A DNA stretch of 64,000 nt from an uncultured Veillonellaceae bacterium (lineage in GTDB: Bacteria > Bacillota > Negativicutes > Veillonellales > Veillonellaceae): positions 37,787-101,786 of the forward strand of contig CAMBIX010000007.1 in assembly GCA_945867815.1 (NCBI GenBank), read 5' to 3'. Of this stretch, positions 44,356 through 52,983 are shown one piece after another. Positions within the stretch are counted from its first letter, which is position 1; the number at the start of each line of letters is the position of its first letter. Made by a program: the position numbers and the translations under genes. Under the pieces are notes generated by a model that searched no databases, was not told where the DNA came from, and saw only the letters and a list, made by a program, of their open reading frames with translations.

Positions 44356-45507
44356 GTGGAAGGTAAAATTAATATAGGTATTACGTTTTATTGGGGCGGC
44401 AGCTATACAAATATTTGGTCCAATGGGGCTGGGCAGAACATGTATTTCCTCTATGAGTCCTTAAAGCAGATTCCCTTTGTTAATGATGTCTATTTTGTTA
44501 GTTGGGGACAGGATAAACCAGAGGAAGTGCCTAAGGCACTAGAATTTGAGGCTATGGGAGTATCTGTTTACAATGTACAGGAAGCCTTAGCTAAAAAGCC
44601 CCATGTCCTTATTGAAGGCACACAGACGGTAACGCCGGACGTAGAAAAAGCCTTTCGGCAGGTAGGCAGTAAGATTGTTTCTTATCGCATGGGCAATGAT
44701 TTTATTATGGATATGGAATATTTTGTCCAAAAGGCGGATGCATCTAAGGGGCGTGCTTTTGATGGGACGACCTATGATCAGGTATGGATTACGCCCCATT
44801 TGATGCGGACGAATGCTCCCTATGTAAATATTGTGACGGGAGCGCCTGTCTTTCAAGTACCTCACTTATGGGATTCTTTTTTCTTTGACAAGTCCTGTAA
44901 GGATGCTAAGTTGACAAAAAAGAGTTTTTATAAGCCAGGTCGAGCTAAGGATGGCTATCGCATAGCGACTTTTGAACCCAATATTAGTGTATTGAAGAAT
45001 TGTATGACATCCGTTCTTATTGTGGAAAAAGCTTATCAGATGGAACCGCAGGTCATTAAGCACTATTATGCCAACAATGCCTTTGATCAGCGGGAAATTA
45101 AGGCCTTTCATGATTTTATTGGCTATACCAACATTGTTAGAAAGGGCATTCTAAGTGTTGAAGGACGGTTTATTACATCTGGTTTCTTAGCCCAGTACGT
45201 AGATTTAGTTTTAGCTCATCAATGGGAATGTGGCTTAAATTATAGCTATTATGAAGCCTTATATGCAGGTTATCCGTTAGTGCATAATTCCGAATTCTTA
45301 AAAGATGCTCACGTAGGTTATTATTATCCAAATTTTGATGCTTTTGCTGGGGCTAATGCCTTGTTGACGGCCATTCATACTTATGATGTTCATTATGAGG
45401 AACAGCAGGCTTATAACCGTCTATTCTTGCAACAGGTATCGCCTCTGTATATAGATAATGTAGCACGACACCAGCAGTTGTTGGTACAACTATTTGCTAA
45501 TAATTAG
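44356..45507 (+). CDS. DUF2827 family protein, second of a tandem pair
   Basis: 383 aa. Matches the general form of DUF2827: INIGITFYWGGSYTNIWSNGAGQNMYFLYESLKQIP, VYFVSWG, HVLIEGTQTV, YRMGNDFIMDME, QVWITPHLM, VPHLWDSFFFD, FEPNISVLKNCM, AHQWECGLNYSYYEALYAGYPLVHNSEFL, VGYYYPNFD. Glycosyltransferase-like fold is likely; substrate is unknown. I chose GTG 44356, 9 nt after AAGGAG; the in-frame TTG at 44335 precedes that site. The gene starts 61 nt after its paralogue and is better conserved. Confidence 0.75.
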   Translation: MEGKINIGITFYWGGSYTNIWSNGAGQNMYFLYESLKQIPFVNDVYFVSWGQDKPEEVPKALEFEAMGVSVYNVQEALAKKPHVLIEGTQTVTPDVEKAFRQVGSKIVSYRMGNDFIMDMEYFVQKADASKGRAFDGTTYDQVWITPHLMRTNAPYVNIVTGAPVFQVPHLWDSFFFDKSCKDAKLTKKSFYKPGRAKDGYRIATFEPNISVLKNCMTSVLIVEKAYQMEPQVIKHYYANNAFDQREIKAFHDFIGYTNIVRKGILSVEGRFITSGFLAQYVDLVLAHQWECGLNYSYYEALYAGYPLVHNSEFLKDAHVGYYYPNFDAFAGANALLTAIHTYDVHYEEQQAYNRLFLQQVSPLYIDNVARHQQLLVQLFANN

Positions 45508-45509
45508 CT

Positions 45510-45638
45510 AGATTTGTAGGCTGTTGAATTGGTTATAAAGGTATGCTGATGACTGGTCAGGCGATGTAGAAGCTATCAGCAGGGTTCACAAGATTTGTAG
45601 GCCGCTGAATTAATTATAAAGGTAGGCCGGTGATTGGT
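45510..45638 (+). repeat. Two 48-bp direct repeats
   Basis: AGATTTGTAGGCTGTTGAAT... (45510-45557) recurs as AGATTTGTAGGCCGCTGAAT... (45591-45638), 81 nt apart, with a few substitutions. No ORF. Followed by GGAGCC...GGACTCC, a weak terminator-like stem near 45670-45694. Confidence 0.65.
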
Positions 45639-45714
45639 TATGGCTAGATGATAAGGAATGGCTTTTAATGGGAGCCTCTAAAAAGGGACTCCTATTTATA
45701 AAGGCGCTTAGTAG

Positions 45715-45744
45715 TTGCTTAGTTCAAATAAAATAGTGTATAAT
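45715..45744 (+). promoter_or_regulatory. Promoter of the SRP RNA gene
   Basis: TTGCTT (45715-45720), 18-nt spacer, TATAAT (45739-45744), with a start expected near 45752. Confidence 0.65.
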
Positions 45745-45761
45745 AGGAGCACATTCATATA

Positions 45762-45900
45762 TAGCATTGGATTATGGCAGCTCTGTGGGGCTCATGCAAT
45801 GGAAGCCTGTGAATCGTGTCAGGATCGAGAGATAGCAGCACTAAGCGGTTACTTTCATGTGCCATGGGGAAACCTATGGAGTTGTCATAATCGAGTGCTA
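45762..45900 (+). ncRNA. ffs: Signal recognition particle RNA
   Basis: The conserved Ffh-binding helix 8 is visible: GTGTCAGGATCGAGAGATAG continuing CAGCACTAAGC, i.e. the GTCAGG...GCAGC asymmetric/symmetric loop pair with a GAGA-type tetraloop region. The ends pair over a long stem: TAGCATTGGATTATGGCAGC (45762-45781) with the region ending GTTGTCATAATCGAGTGCTA (45900). Guides ribosomes making membrane and secreted proteins to the translocase. As in many Firmicutes it lies just before dnaX. The ends are approximate. Confidence 0.85.
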
Positions 45901-45908
45901 TAGGTAAT

Positions 45909-45937
45909 AAAGGGACAACAATTTGTTGTCCCTTTTC
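45909..45937 (+). terminator. Terminator of the SRP RNA
   Basis: AAGGGACAACAA-TTTGTTGTCCCTTTT: perfect stem and T-run. Confidence 0.85.
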
Positions 45938-46014
45938 TTATAGATAGTAGATAGGCGTTGTATAATAGGATATATAAATAAGTATATGTTCTTAAGGGTT
46001 ACGCAGGAGGAAGC

Positions 46015-48513
46015 ATGTCATATTTAGCACTGTATCGTAAGTGGCGGCCGAAGACCTTTACGGATGTGGTCGGGCAAGAACAGGTTAGTGAGACCTTGAT
46101 GCGAGCCATTCGTGAAGATAAGGTGGGGCATGCCTATTTATTTGCGGGTCCTCGTGGTACCGGTAAAACCAGTATGGCTAAGATTTTTGCTCGAGCCATT
46201 AATTGTGAAAAAGGGCCGACAGACCATCCTTGTAATGAATGCAGCCAGTGTAAGCAAATATTGGCGGGTCAGTCTATGGATGTGTTTGAAATTGATGCGG
46301 CTTCTAATCGTGGTATTGATGAAATACGAGCTTTGCGGGATAGTGTGACTTCTCTGCCTATTGAAGGACGTAAAAAAATATATATTATCGATGAAGCCCA
46401 TATGCTGACGAATGAAGCCTGGAATGCCTTATTGAAGACAATAGAAGAGCCACCGGCACATGTGCTATTTATTTTTGCAACAACAGAAGCAGAAAAATTA
46501 CCAGTTACTATTTTGTCGCGGTGCCAGCGCTATACATTTCGGCGGATTACGGTAGAAGCCATTATCAAGCGTCTTTTATATGTAGCCCAGCAAGAACAGA
46601 TTGACTTGACGCCAGAAGCTGCTCAAGTTATAGCCGTCTATGCTGATGGGGGTCTTCGAGATGCCTTAAGTGTGCTTGACCAATGTTCAGGCATGGGTGA
46701 TGGGAAGGTAACGGCTGAACTAGTAGAGTCTATGATTGGCCTTGTTAGTAAGCTTTGGATTATAGATTTTTTGGATAAAATCAATCAAGGTGATGGAGCC
46801 GGTGTTTTACTAGCGATTAGAGATGCTATAGAAGAGGGACGCGATATTGAGCAAATTATGGATGCCTTAACTCTACATCTAAGAGCTTTATTGGTGGGGA
46901 AAGTATTGCCAGATTCTGATGAATTACGTCTTTATGATACCTGTAAGGAAGCGTTTTTAGAACAAGGTCAGGCCTTTTCTGTAGAAAAGATTAATCGTTT
47001 TGTGTTAAGGCTACAGCAGATTATGGCCAATGCTAAGCGGGCCGATAATCCCCGAACGATTATTGAAATGGGCTTGTTAGCATTGTGTGGTCGTGTGCAG
47101 CAGGCCGATGTTGACTATGAATTAGAAGAACGACTACAAGCGGTAGAAGAGCAGGTGCAAACAGAAGATACAGCCTTAGCCAATCGGGTGGCTCAGTTAG
47201 AGCAGGGCTTATCGCAGGGGCCTTTTGATGGCGTGGAGTCTTCAGTCCCTAATACGTATAGAGGGCAAGTGGGGACCGTAAATTCCGACTCTATTAGTCA
47301 GCCAGTGCAAGAAACAGGTTTAGGGTCTTCTACTGATGATAAAACCGCAGTTACTAGGATGGCTAGCCAAGAAAAAAGAGTGTTGGCTAAGTCTATGGAA
47401 GAGCCTAAGGAAGGTATACATGCGGCTAGTCCTATAGGTATAGAATCCTCTGAATCGTCGGGGGCGACGTCGTCTCGTACAACTCTACCTAAACGGCATA
47501 AGGTCTTACCAAAGCGAAAGAATAAGGATAGCAGTCCAGCCTTGGGAGCAGGAGATAGTCAATCGTCTGCTACAACGACATCGACTTTAGGAACAACGTC
47601 CAGCGGCCAGGAAGCTCGTATTGGATCAGGGGTTTTGCCAGTAGCTAAGTATCATGATTTGCAGGGTAAGGCCTTGCAGTGGATGCAGGCTAATCAATGC
47701 GGTATGACCGCTGGTTTTTATCGGACGGCACAAGTTACTTATATTGATGACCAACGTGTGGTTGTTGTTTTTAATAATGATTTTAGTGTGACTATGGCGC
47801 GGGGTGAAAAAGTACTTTCTGATGCGCAAAAGGCTTTTTCTGCCGTATTAGGTTATCCCGTCCTTGTAGAAGTCATAGGCAGTAAGACACCAGAAGATAT
47901 AGCCTATCGTAAGGCAGCTAAGATAGGGGGGCAAGTTGATAAGTCCGGCCAGGTAAATACAGATACGCTAGTATCTACGGCTGGAAGCACTGGTGAGATG
48001 AGAAAACAGCCCTTAGCAAAAGAGGCTAACGAGGTATCTCAAGGGCGGCAGGACCTACCTAGTACTGTAAATCTTACGGATGAGCCATCTACAGTGAGTA
48101 CAGAGCAGGTGGCTAGTGCGATGAATCAAGGACCGGTGGCTAACGAAGTAAAGGTGGAAAGCCTGGTTCCTGACAGTGATGTTATTGATGACTTTGGAGC
48201 CTCTATGATGGAGGTGCCACCGCCAGAGGATGAATTTGATAGCGCGGCTTTTGATACATCGGGTCAGATGGGGACAGACTCTTTACAGGAATCAGTTAAG
48301 AAAGAAGCGGAACATACAAGTAGAGAACAAGAAGAGGCCACTGATGTAGACATAGAGGCTATTAAAAATTTACCTAAGTGGAATCCTAATCATGTGGGAC
48401 AGATGGAAGCAGAAAATCCAGTTTTATTAGGAGCCTTAACTACAGCTGCTGCTGAAGGTAACGATATTTATGTAGAAGTGTTATCAGAAGATAAGACGGT
48501 AGATAAGAAGTAA
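46015..48513 (+). CDS. dnaX: DNA polymerase III subunits gamma/tau
   Basis: Clamp-loader ATPase that also bridges the polymerase cores and helicase (tau). 832 aa. Walker A GPRGTGKTS at 45-53, zinc site C64/C73/C76/C79, Walker B IIDEAH at 124-129, sensor 1 SRCQRYTF near 175; domain III to about residue 365. A long low-complexity Ser/Thr/Gln/Glu-rich linker (about 370-545) is followed by a tau-type C-terminal domain (YHDLQGKALQWMQANQCG...) and a second acidic linker, ending LPKWNPNHVG. Start ATG 46015 follows GGAGGAAGC. First gene of the dnaX-ybaB-recR-bofA order. No obvious frameshift site (A6 or similar) for a shorter gamma form was spotted. Confidence 0.95.
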   Translation: MSYLALYRKWRPKTFTDVVGQEQVSETLMRAIREDKVGHAYLFAGPRGTGKTSMAKIFARAINCEKGPTDHPCNECSQCKQILAGQSMDVFEIDAASNRGIDEIRALRDSVTSLPIEGRKKIYIIDEAHMLTNEAWNALLKTIEEPPAHVLFIFATTEAEKLPVTILSRCQRYTFRRITVEAIIKRLLYVAQQEQIDLTPEAAQVIAVYADGGLRDALSVLDQCSGMGDGKVTAELVESMIGLVSKLWIIDFLDKINQGDGAGVLLAIRDAIEEGRDIEQIMDALTLHLRALLVGKVLPDSDELRLYDTCKEAFLEQGQAFSVEKINRFVLRLQQIMANAKRADNPRTIIEMGLLALCGRVQQADVDYELEERLQAVEEQVQTEDTALANRVAQLEQGLSQGPFDGVESSVPNTYRGQVGTVNSDSISQPVQETGLGSSTDDKTAVTRMASQEKRVLAKSMEEPKEGIHAASPIGIESSESSGATSSRTTLPKRHKVLPKRKNKDSSPALGAGDSQSSATTTSTLGTTSSGQEARIGSGVLPVAKYHDLQGKALQWMQANQCGMTAGFYRTAQVTYIDDQRVVVVFNNDFSVTMARGEKVLSDAQKAFSAVLGYPVLVEVIGSKTPEDIAYRKAAKIGGQVDKSGQVNTDTLVSTAGSTGEMRKQPLAKEANEVSQGRQDLPSTVNLTDEPSTVSTEQVASAMNQGPVANEVKVESLVPDSDVIDDFGASMMEVPPPEDEFDSAAFDTSGQMGTDSLQESVKKEAEHTSREQEEATDVDIEAIKNLPKWNPNHVGQMEAENPVLLGALTTAAAEGNDIYVEVLSEDKTVDKK

Positions 48514-48860
48514 GTTATTTTGTTGGCTGCGTTGGTTTAGACTTATGATGTTAGTTGTATCTTATGTTATGGGGTATAGGCTAATAGGCCATTTATTAAT
48601 GAGCAAGGTAAGAGGAAACTTCATTTTATAGATTTGTCGTGCTAGCGGATACCTTGTTTGGTAGTGTATAATAAGATGACTGGGCTATGTTATAGACTAG
48701 CTAATAACTATCTTTCTTTAGCTATCGTTTTAAAGCCAGGTGAATAGCTTGGCTAGTATCTTGCTATGTAGGATAAAGCACGAAAGATATGGAATAGATG
48801 CGATATAGTCTTAGGTTAGTAGTATGTATTAAACAATTAATTATATAAGGAGGATTATCG
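48514..48860. other. Intergenic region between dnaX and ybaB
   Basis: 347 nt without a recognisable gene. A TATAAT-like box (about 48666-48671) has no good -35 partner, and several short inverted repeats (for example TAAAGCCAGGTG / AGCTTGGCTA) are weak. It probably contains the ybaB-recR promoter. Confidence 0.4.
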
Positions 48861-49184
48861 ATGTTTGGTAATATGGGTAATATGCAGGGCATGATGAAAA
48901 AAGTACAGAAAATGCAGTCTGAAATGAAAAAGATGCAAGAAGAAATGAAGACGCGTACTGTTGATGCTTCCGTTGGTGGCGGCGTAGTTAGCGTTGTTAT
49001 GAATGGGGAAAAAGAAGTACAGTCTGTTAAAATCGACCCAGCTGCTGTGGATTCAGAAGATGTAGAAATGCTAGAAGATTTAATTGTAGCGGCTGTTAAT
49101 GAAGCAAGTAAAAAAGTAGATGACTTAATGGCTCAAGAAATGGGCAAAGTAACAGGCGGTATGAATATCCCTGGTTTATTTTAA
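48861..49184 (+). CDS. YbaB/EbfC-family nucleoid-associated protein
   Basis: Small DNA-binding protein, 107 aa, dimeric in relatives. Glycine/methionine-rich start (MFGNMGNMQGMMKKVQKMQSEMKKMQEEM), then a beta-sheet core (VDASVGGGVVSVVMNGEKEVQSVKIDP) and a C-terminal helix (EMLEDLIVAAVNEASKKVDDLMAQEMGKVTGGM). Usual length and usual place between dnaX and recR. Start ATG 48861 has AAGGAGG upstream. recR follows 16 nt later. Confidence 0.93.
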   Translation: MFGNMGNMQGMMKKVQKMQSEMKKMQEEMKTRTVDASVGGGVVSVVMNGEKEVQSVKIDPAAVDSEDVEMLEDLIVAAVNEASKKVDDLMAQEMGKVTGGMNIPGLF

Positions 49185-49200
49185 GGAGTAATAGATACGT

Positions 49201-49791
49201 ATGGCTAATGTATTGGAGCAATTGGTAGAAGAACTACGCCGATTGCCCGGTGTTGGCGCTAAATCAGCACGGCGCTTAGCCTACCATTTGGTAGAGCTGC
49301 CACAAGATGAAGTTGATCGGTTAGTTCATACTATTGAAGCCGCTAAGACAGCAACAAAACGTTGTTCTATTTGCTTTAATTTATCACCAGAAGATCCTTG
49401 TAAATATTGTCGCGATACGGAACGAGACCATTCGACTATTTGCGTAGTTGAATCCTCTCGCGATGTAGTGGCTATTGAACGAAGTGGTAATTATAAGGGC
49501 CTTTATCATGTGTTAGAAGGTGCATTGTCTCCCTTAGAGGGGATTGGTGCTAATGATATTCGCATAAAAGAACTTTTGGAGCGCTTGCGTGATGGCAAGG
49601 TGCAGGAAGTCATTCTGGCGACAGATCCAGATGTAGAAGGGGAGGCAACAGCCCTTTATATAGCAAGGCTTTTACAGCCAATGGGTATAAAGGTAACTCG
49701 TATTGCACGAGGTGTACCTGTAGGCGGTGATATAGAATATGCTGATGAATTAACCTTAGGCGGTGCGGTTGTAAATCGTAGGGAAATGTGA
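49201..49791 (+). CDS. recR: Recombination mediator RecR
   Basis: Works with RecF and RecO to load RecA at single-stranded gaps. 196 aa. N-terminal helix-hairpin-helix (LPGVGAKSARRLAYHLV), a Cys4 zinc finger (CSICFNLSPEDPCKYC, residues about 57-72), and a Toprim domain (ICVVESSRDVVAIERSGNYKG ... ATDPDVEGEATALYIARLL) and terminal Walker-B-like region. Start ATG 49201; ribosome site AAGGAGTA. The bofA-like gene starts 8 nt after its stop, so the genes are probably translationally coupled. Confidence 0.96.
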   Translation: MANVLEQLVEELRRLPGVGAKSARRLAYHLVELPQDEVDRLVHTIEAAKTATKRCSICFNLSPEDPCKYCRDTERDHSTICVVESSRDVVAIERSGNYKGLYHVLEGALSPLEGIGANDIRIKELLERLRDGKVQEVILATDPDVEGEATALYIARLLQPMGIKVTRIARGVPVGGDIEYADELTLGGAVVNRREM

Positions 49792-49798
49792 GGCTAAG

Positions 49799-50032
49799 AT
49801 GGATATTTGGTTATATGGTGGCGTTGCTGTTGTTGTCGCTCTTATTGCGTTAAAGCTAGCTTTTTTTACCATAAAAAAGGTTATTGTTAATGTTATTTTA
49901 GGGGCGGCTGTATATGCAATCGCGACCTATATTTTTCATATAGATATGCAGATGGGCTTTATTATGTGGGCCTTGACGGTCTTATTTGGGCCTATTCCTG
50001 TCATTATATTAGCCTTGTGGCGTGTATTATAA
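49799..50032 (+). CDS. Small membrane protein, BofA-like
   Basis: 77 aa with three hydrophobic segments (LYGGVAVVVALIALKLAFFTI, VIVNVILGAAVYAIATYIF, MGFIMWALTVLFGPIPVIILALW). Gene order after recR and the general pattern match pro-sigmaK-processing inhibitor BofA of Firmicutes, but the typical N-x(n)-GVPG motif is only loosely present (FGPIPVI). In a non-sporulating Veillonella a sporulation role is not expected. The name is therefore tentative. Start ATG 49799 is 8 nt after the recR stop; the helicase gene starts 7 nt after its stop. Confidence 0.55.
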   Translation: MDIWLYGGVAVVVALIALKLAFFTIKKVIVNVILGAAVYAIATYIFHIDMQMGFIMWALTVLFGPIPVIILALWRVL

Positions 50033-50038
50033 GGACTC

Positions 50039-52633
50039 ATGATGCAGTTAAATGAAGAACAACAGCAGGTTGTTAATCAATTAGATAAAAATATACTTTT
50101 GTTGGCTTCGGCTGGTACGGGCAAAACGAATACTCTAGCGTATCGTGTAGCCCGTATTTTGCTATCTAAAAAGGCGCAGGCTAAGGAGATTCTTTGCTTA
50201 ACATTTACTAATAAGGCGGCTGGAGAAATGGCAGCGCGTATAAAAGGGGTGGCTGGGCCTGACGCTAGGGAGGTAACAGTAACGACCTTTCATAGTTTTT
50301 GTTACAGCCTTTTGCAGGCTGAAGGTAAGCGGCAGGATGATCTTTTTACAGACATGTTGATTTATGATGAAGAAGATTGTCGAGATATTTTGCGCCCCTT
50401 TTTACCAGGTCCTTGTAAGGAAGCGGCTTGTCAGCAGTTCATTTCTCTAGTAAAAGAGTATAGGGCCTTATATAACTATCACTCGGGGGATAGTCAAAGA
50501 GATTATGAGCAGACTATAGAACATTTGCAAGTAGAAGAAAAAACGCAGTTGAACCGTATTGTAGCTTCAGATAAAAAAGACGGTGCTACTTTGCGTCGTT
50601 TGATTAGTGTCCTAGAAGGGGCCAACCTTTTAGCTAGGTATGACCAGGCTATGCAAGATGTACACGCGCTTGATTTTACGGATCTAATTACGCAGGTACA
50701 TTATCTTTTACAGGACCCTGAAGTTTATGCTAGGTGGCAGCATAAGTATAAATATATTTCCGTAGACGAAATGCAGGATACGAGCGATTTAGAATATGTG
50801 GTGTTGAAAAAGCTTTTTGCAGATAACCATATCTTGCTTTGCGGAGATTATTTTCAAACTATTTATGAGTGGCGTGGTTCTAATCCTAAGGCCTTGCTTA
50901 GTGATTATAGGGCTGAGTTTAAGCCAGAAACGATTATTTTTTATGAAAATTATCGGGCTAGCCAGGTCTTGTTTAATGCGTCTTTTGCTTGGCTTCGGCA
51001 GATGTTTCCTCATATTATTGGGGACTTTTATAAGGAGAAACCTTATGCGGTAACGAATGTAGAAGGGGCGCCCATTCGTATTCATCAGGCACCAACGAAC
51101 TGGAAGGAAGGGGCTTATATCTTTGATGCCATTCAAAAATTGCCACGGCCAGAAGAGGAATCGATTGGCATTTTAGTGCGTAATAATAGGCAGGCTCAGC
51201 AGTTAAGTTACTTGTTTGCTAGTTTAAATGCTCATATTCCCCAGGAAAAGCAACGCGATTTTATGATTATCGATGAGTTTAAGTTCTTCCGGCGTCAGGA
51301 GATTAAGGATATTTTGGCTTATTTTAAGCTCTTATTAAATCCTAATGATGCGGTTAGTGTCAAGCGGATTTGTAAACGTTTTGTGCTAGGTGTCGGTCAG
51401 CAGCGTTTAGAAGCTATTGAAGCGCCAGAAGCGCGGCAGGTTGGTCTTAAGTTAACGGATTTCTTTTCTTATCGTATTTTTCAAGGGGAGCCTTATGAGA
51501 CCTTAGTACAAGCCCTAGCAGCAGGTAATGTGGTTGTGTATGATGTAGAAAGTACGGGGACCGATACCTTAACTGATGAAATTGTGCAAATAGCGGCGAT
51601 TCGTTTGAAGGCCGATGGTAGTGAAGGTGAGCGTTTTGTGCGTTTTATTAAACCAAGTAAGTTGGTTGGAGAGTCAGAGGCGGTGCATCATTTTAGTGAT
51701 GCTTACTTAGCAGAACATGGAGAAACAGCGGAACTTGTCTTGCAAGAGTTTAAAGAATTTTCGCGCGATGCCGTCATTGTTGGTCATAATGTTATGTATG
51801 ATGTGACGATTTTTACCAATGAATTGGCTCGACATAACTTAGGTAAACCCGCTTTTGCAGCTATATATGATACGCTGGATATGTATCGTCGGTTTTATCC
51901 TAATTTGCAAAATCATAAGTTGGGTTTTCTTAGTGACCATTTTGCCGTTGACCACAAACCGACGCATAATGCTTTGGATGATATTTTAGCGACAGCTCGT
52001 ATATTACTCTATGTTATAAAAGAAAATATTGTGCCGACAGCGGACAAGCGTAAGGCCTTGATTGCTAATTATAAGGACGCTTTTAGTACGATAGCTACGC
52101 AAATGGAGACTTTGCGCCGTAAAAGTCAAACGGAAATGCCAACGCAGTTATTGGCTTATATTATGAATGATATGGGTGTGTTAACCTACTATAAAAGTCA
52201 TGGAGAAGCCAAGCGGGTTGACTATATTCGGGACTTATATCGGATTGCACAAAAGGAAGAGCAAACGGACGATGGCTTATCTGGCAGACAGCGAGTACAG
52301 CAGTTGTTGCGGGTAGCCGCCTTGCATGCAGGGGAACCAGATCCACGGTTAAGTAAGAAGGGCCAGCGGATTCCTATTATTACAGTACATCAAGCTAAGG
52401 GAAGTGAGTTTGATCATGTCTTCTTAGCGGGTATGAACCGAGGTGTTTTTCCTAGTCCTATGGCTGTGCGTGATGGCAAGGAAGAGGAGGAACGGCGCCT
52501 CTTCTATGTAGCTATGACGCGGGCTAAGAAGGATTTGACGGTTACGTACGTAACGGAAGGGCGCAATAATCGAGAGCAGGAGCGGAGTCCGTATTTGAGC
52601 TATATTCCTAAGGAGTATGTACAAGAGACGTAA
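50039..52633 (+). CDS. UvrD/Rep-type DNA helicase with embedded DEDD exonuclease domain
   Basis: 864 aa. Superfamily 1A helicase: Walker A ASAGTGKT (residues 23-30), TFTNKAAGEM, VTTFHSFCY, SVDEMQDTS, GDYFQTIYEWRG, then at the end TVHQAKGSEFDHVFLAG and FYVAMTRAKKDL. Between the 2A halves, at about residues 495-660, is a complete DnaQ-like 3'-5' exonuclease: VVYDVESTGTDTLTDEIVQIA (D, E), GHNVMYDVTIF (D) and HNALDDILATARIL (H, D). Such a fusion could couple unwinding with strand trimming in repair. Start ATG 50039 (or 50042) overlaps an AAGGACTC site; 6 nt after the BofA-like stop, so probably co-transcribed. No frameshift. Confidence 0.88.
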   Translation: MMQLNEEQQQVVNQLDKNILLLASAGTGKTNTLAYRVARILLSKKAQAKEILCLTFTNKAAGEMAARIKGVAGPDAREVTVTTFHSFCYSLLQAEGKRQDDLFTDMLIYDEEDCRDILRPFLPGPCKEAACQQFISLVKEYRALYNYHSGDSQRDYEQTIEHLQVEEKTQLNRIVASDKKDGATLRRLISVLEGANLLARYDQAMQDVHALDFTDLITQVHYLLQDPEVYARWQHKYKYISVDEMQDTSDLEYVVLKKLFADNHILLCGDYFQTIYEWRGSNPKALLSDYRAEFKPETIIFYENYRASQVLFNASFAWLRQMFPHIIGDFYKEKPYAVTNVEGAPIRIHQAPTNWKEGAYIFDAIQKLPRPEEESIGILVRNNRQAQQLSYLFASLNAHIPQEKQRDFMIIDEFKFFRRQEIKDILAYFKLLLNPNDAVSVKRICKRFVLGVGQQRLEAIEAPEARQVGLKLTDFFSYRIFQGEPYETLVQALAAGNVVVYDVESTGTDTLTDEIVQIAAIRLKADGSEGERFVRFIKPSKLVGESEAVHHFSDAYLAEHGETAELVLQEFKEFSRDAVIVGHNVMYDVTIFTNELARHNLGKPAFAAIYDTLDMYRRFYPNLQNHKLGFLSDHFAVDHKPTHNALDDILATARILLYVIKENIVPTADKRKALIANYKDAFSTIATQMETLRRKSQTEMPTQLLAYIMNDMGVLTYYKSHGEAKRVDYIRDLYRIAQKEEQTDDGLSGRQRVQQLLRVAALHAGEPDPRLSKKGQRIPIITVHQAKGSEFDHVFLAGMNRGVFPSPMAVRDGKEEEERRLFYVAMTRAKKDLTVTYVTEGRNNREQERSPYLSYIPKEYVQET

Positions 52634-52819
52634 AGGCTTATTTCCCTCGCGAGCTATACTTATTTTTTTTTTAGTTGCACGCAGAGTATGGAAGCGCCTA
52701 ATGGTCTTCCGAGGCTCCATTCTCCGCTGCGCTCCGCAAGTCGCTCGTAAGAGACATTAGGCGCTTCGTGACATAGTGCAAAAAGGAGATAAGCAAGGCT
52801 CTTTAATGGGAAATAGGCC
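52634..52819 (+). repeat. Nested-hairpin element, copy 4 (with outer arms)
   Basis: Outer arms AGGCTTATTTCCC (from 52634) and GGGAAATAGGCCT (to about 52820). Inner arm GAAGCGCCTAATG (52691-52703) pairs with CATTAGGCGCTTC (52755-52767); TCTT with AAGA. Apex CGAGGCTC ... GTCGCTCG, where CGAG/CTCG replace the TAGG/CCTA of other copies. The stop codon of the helicase gene is at its left foot. Confidence 0.8.
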
Positions 52820-52837
52820 TTTATTCAAATGGGAGAT

Positions 52838-52932
52838 GTTAGCAGGGTACGGAAGCACCTAATGGTCTTTTAGGGCTCCATACTTCGTAAGTCGCCTAAA
52901 AGAGATATTAGGTGCTTCGTGACGTAGTGCTA
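52838..52932 (+). repeat. Nested-hairpin element, copy 5
   Basis: GAAGCACCTAAT (52852-52863) pairs with ATTAGGTGCTTC (52907-52918); compared with copy 4, G-C has changed to A-T at the same pair. The apex is TTAGGGCTC ... GTCGCCTAA. Feet TTAGCA / TGCTAA. With copy 4 it fills the 350-nt space 52634-52983 before the pseudouridine synthase. Confidence 0.8.
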
Positions 52933-52983
52933 ATTATTAATAGTTAATAAATAAGTTGATTTTATTCGTAAAAGGGGGTTTGT

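Noticed and set aside
45715..45903. 62-codon open frame
   Set aside because: It covers the SRP RNA promoter and gene; no ribosome site, and the RNA structure explains the conservation.
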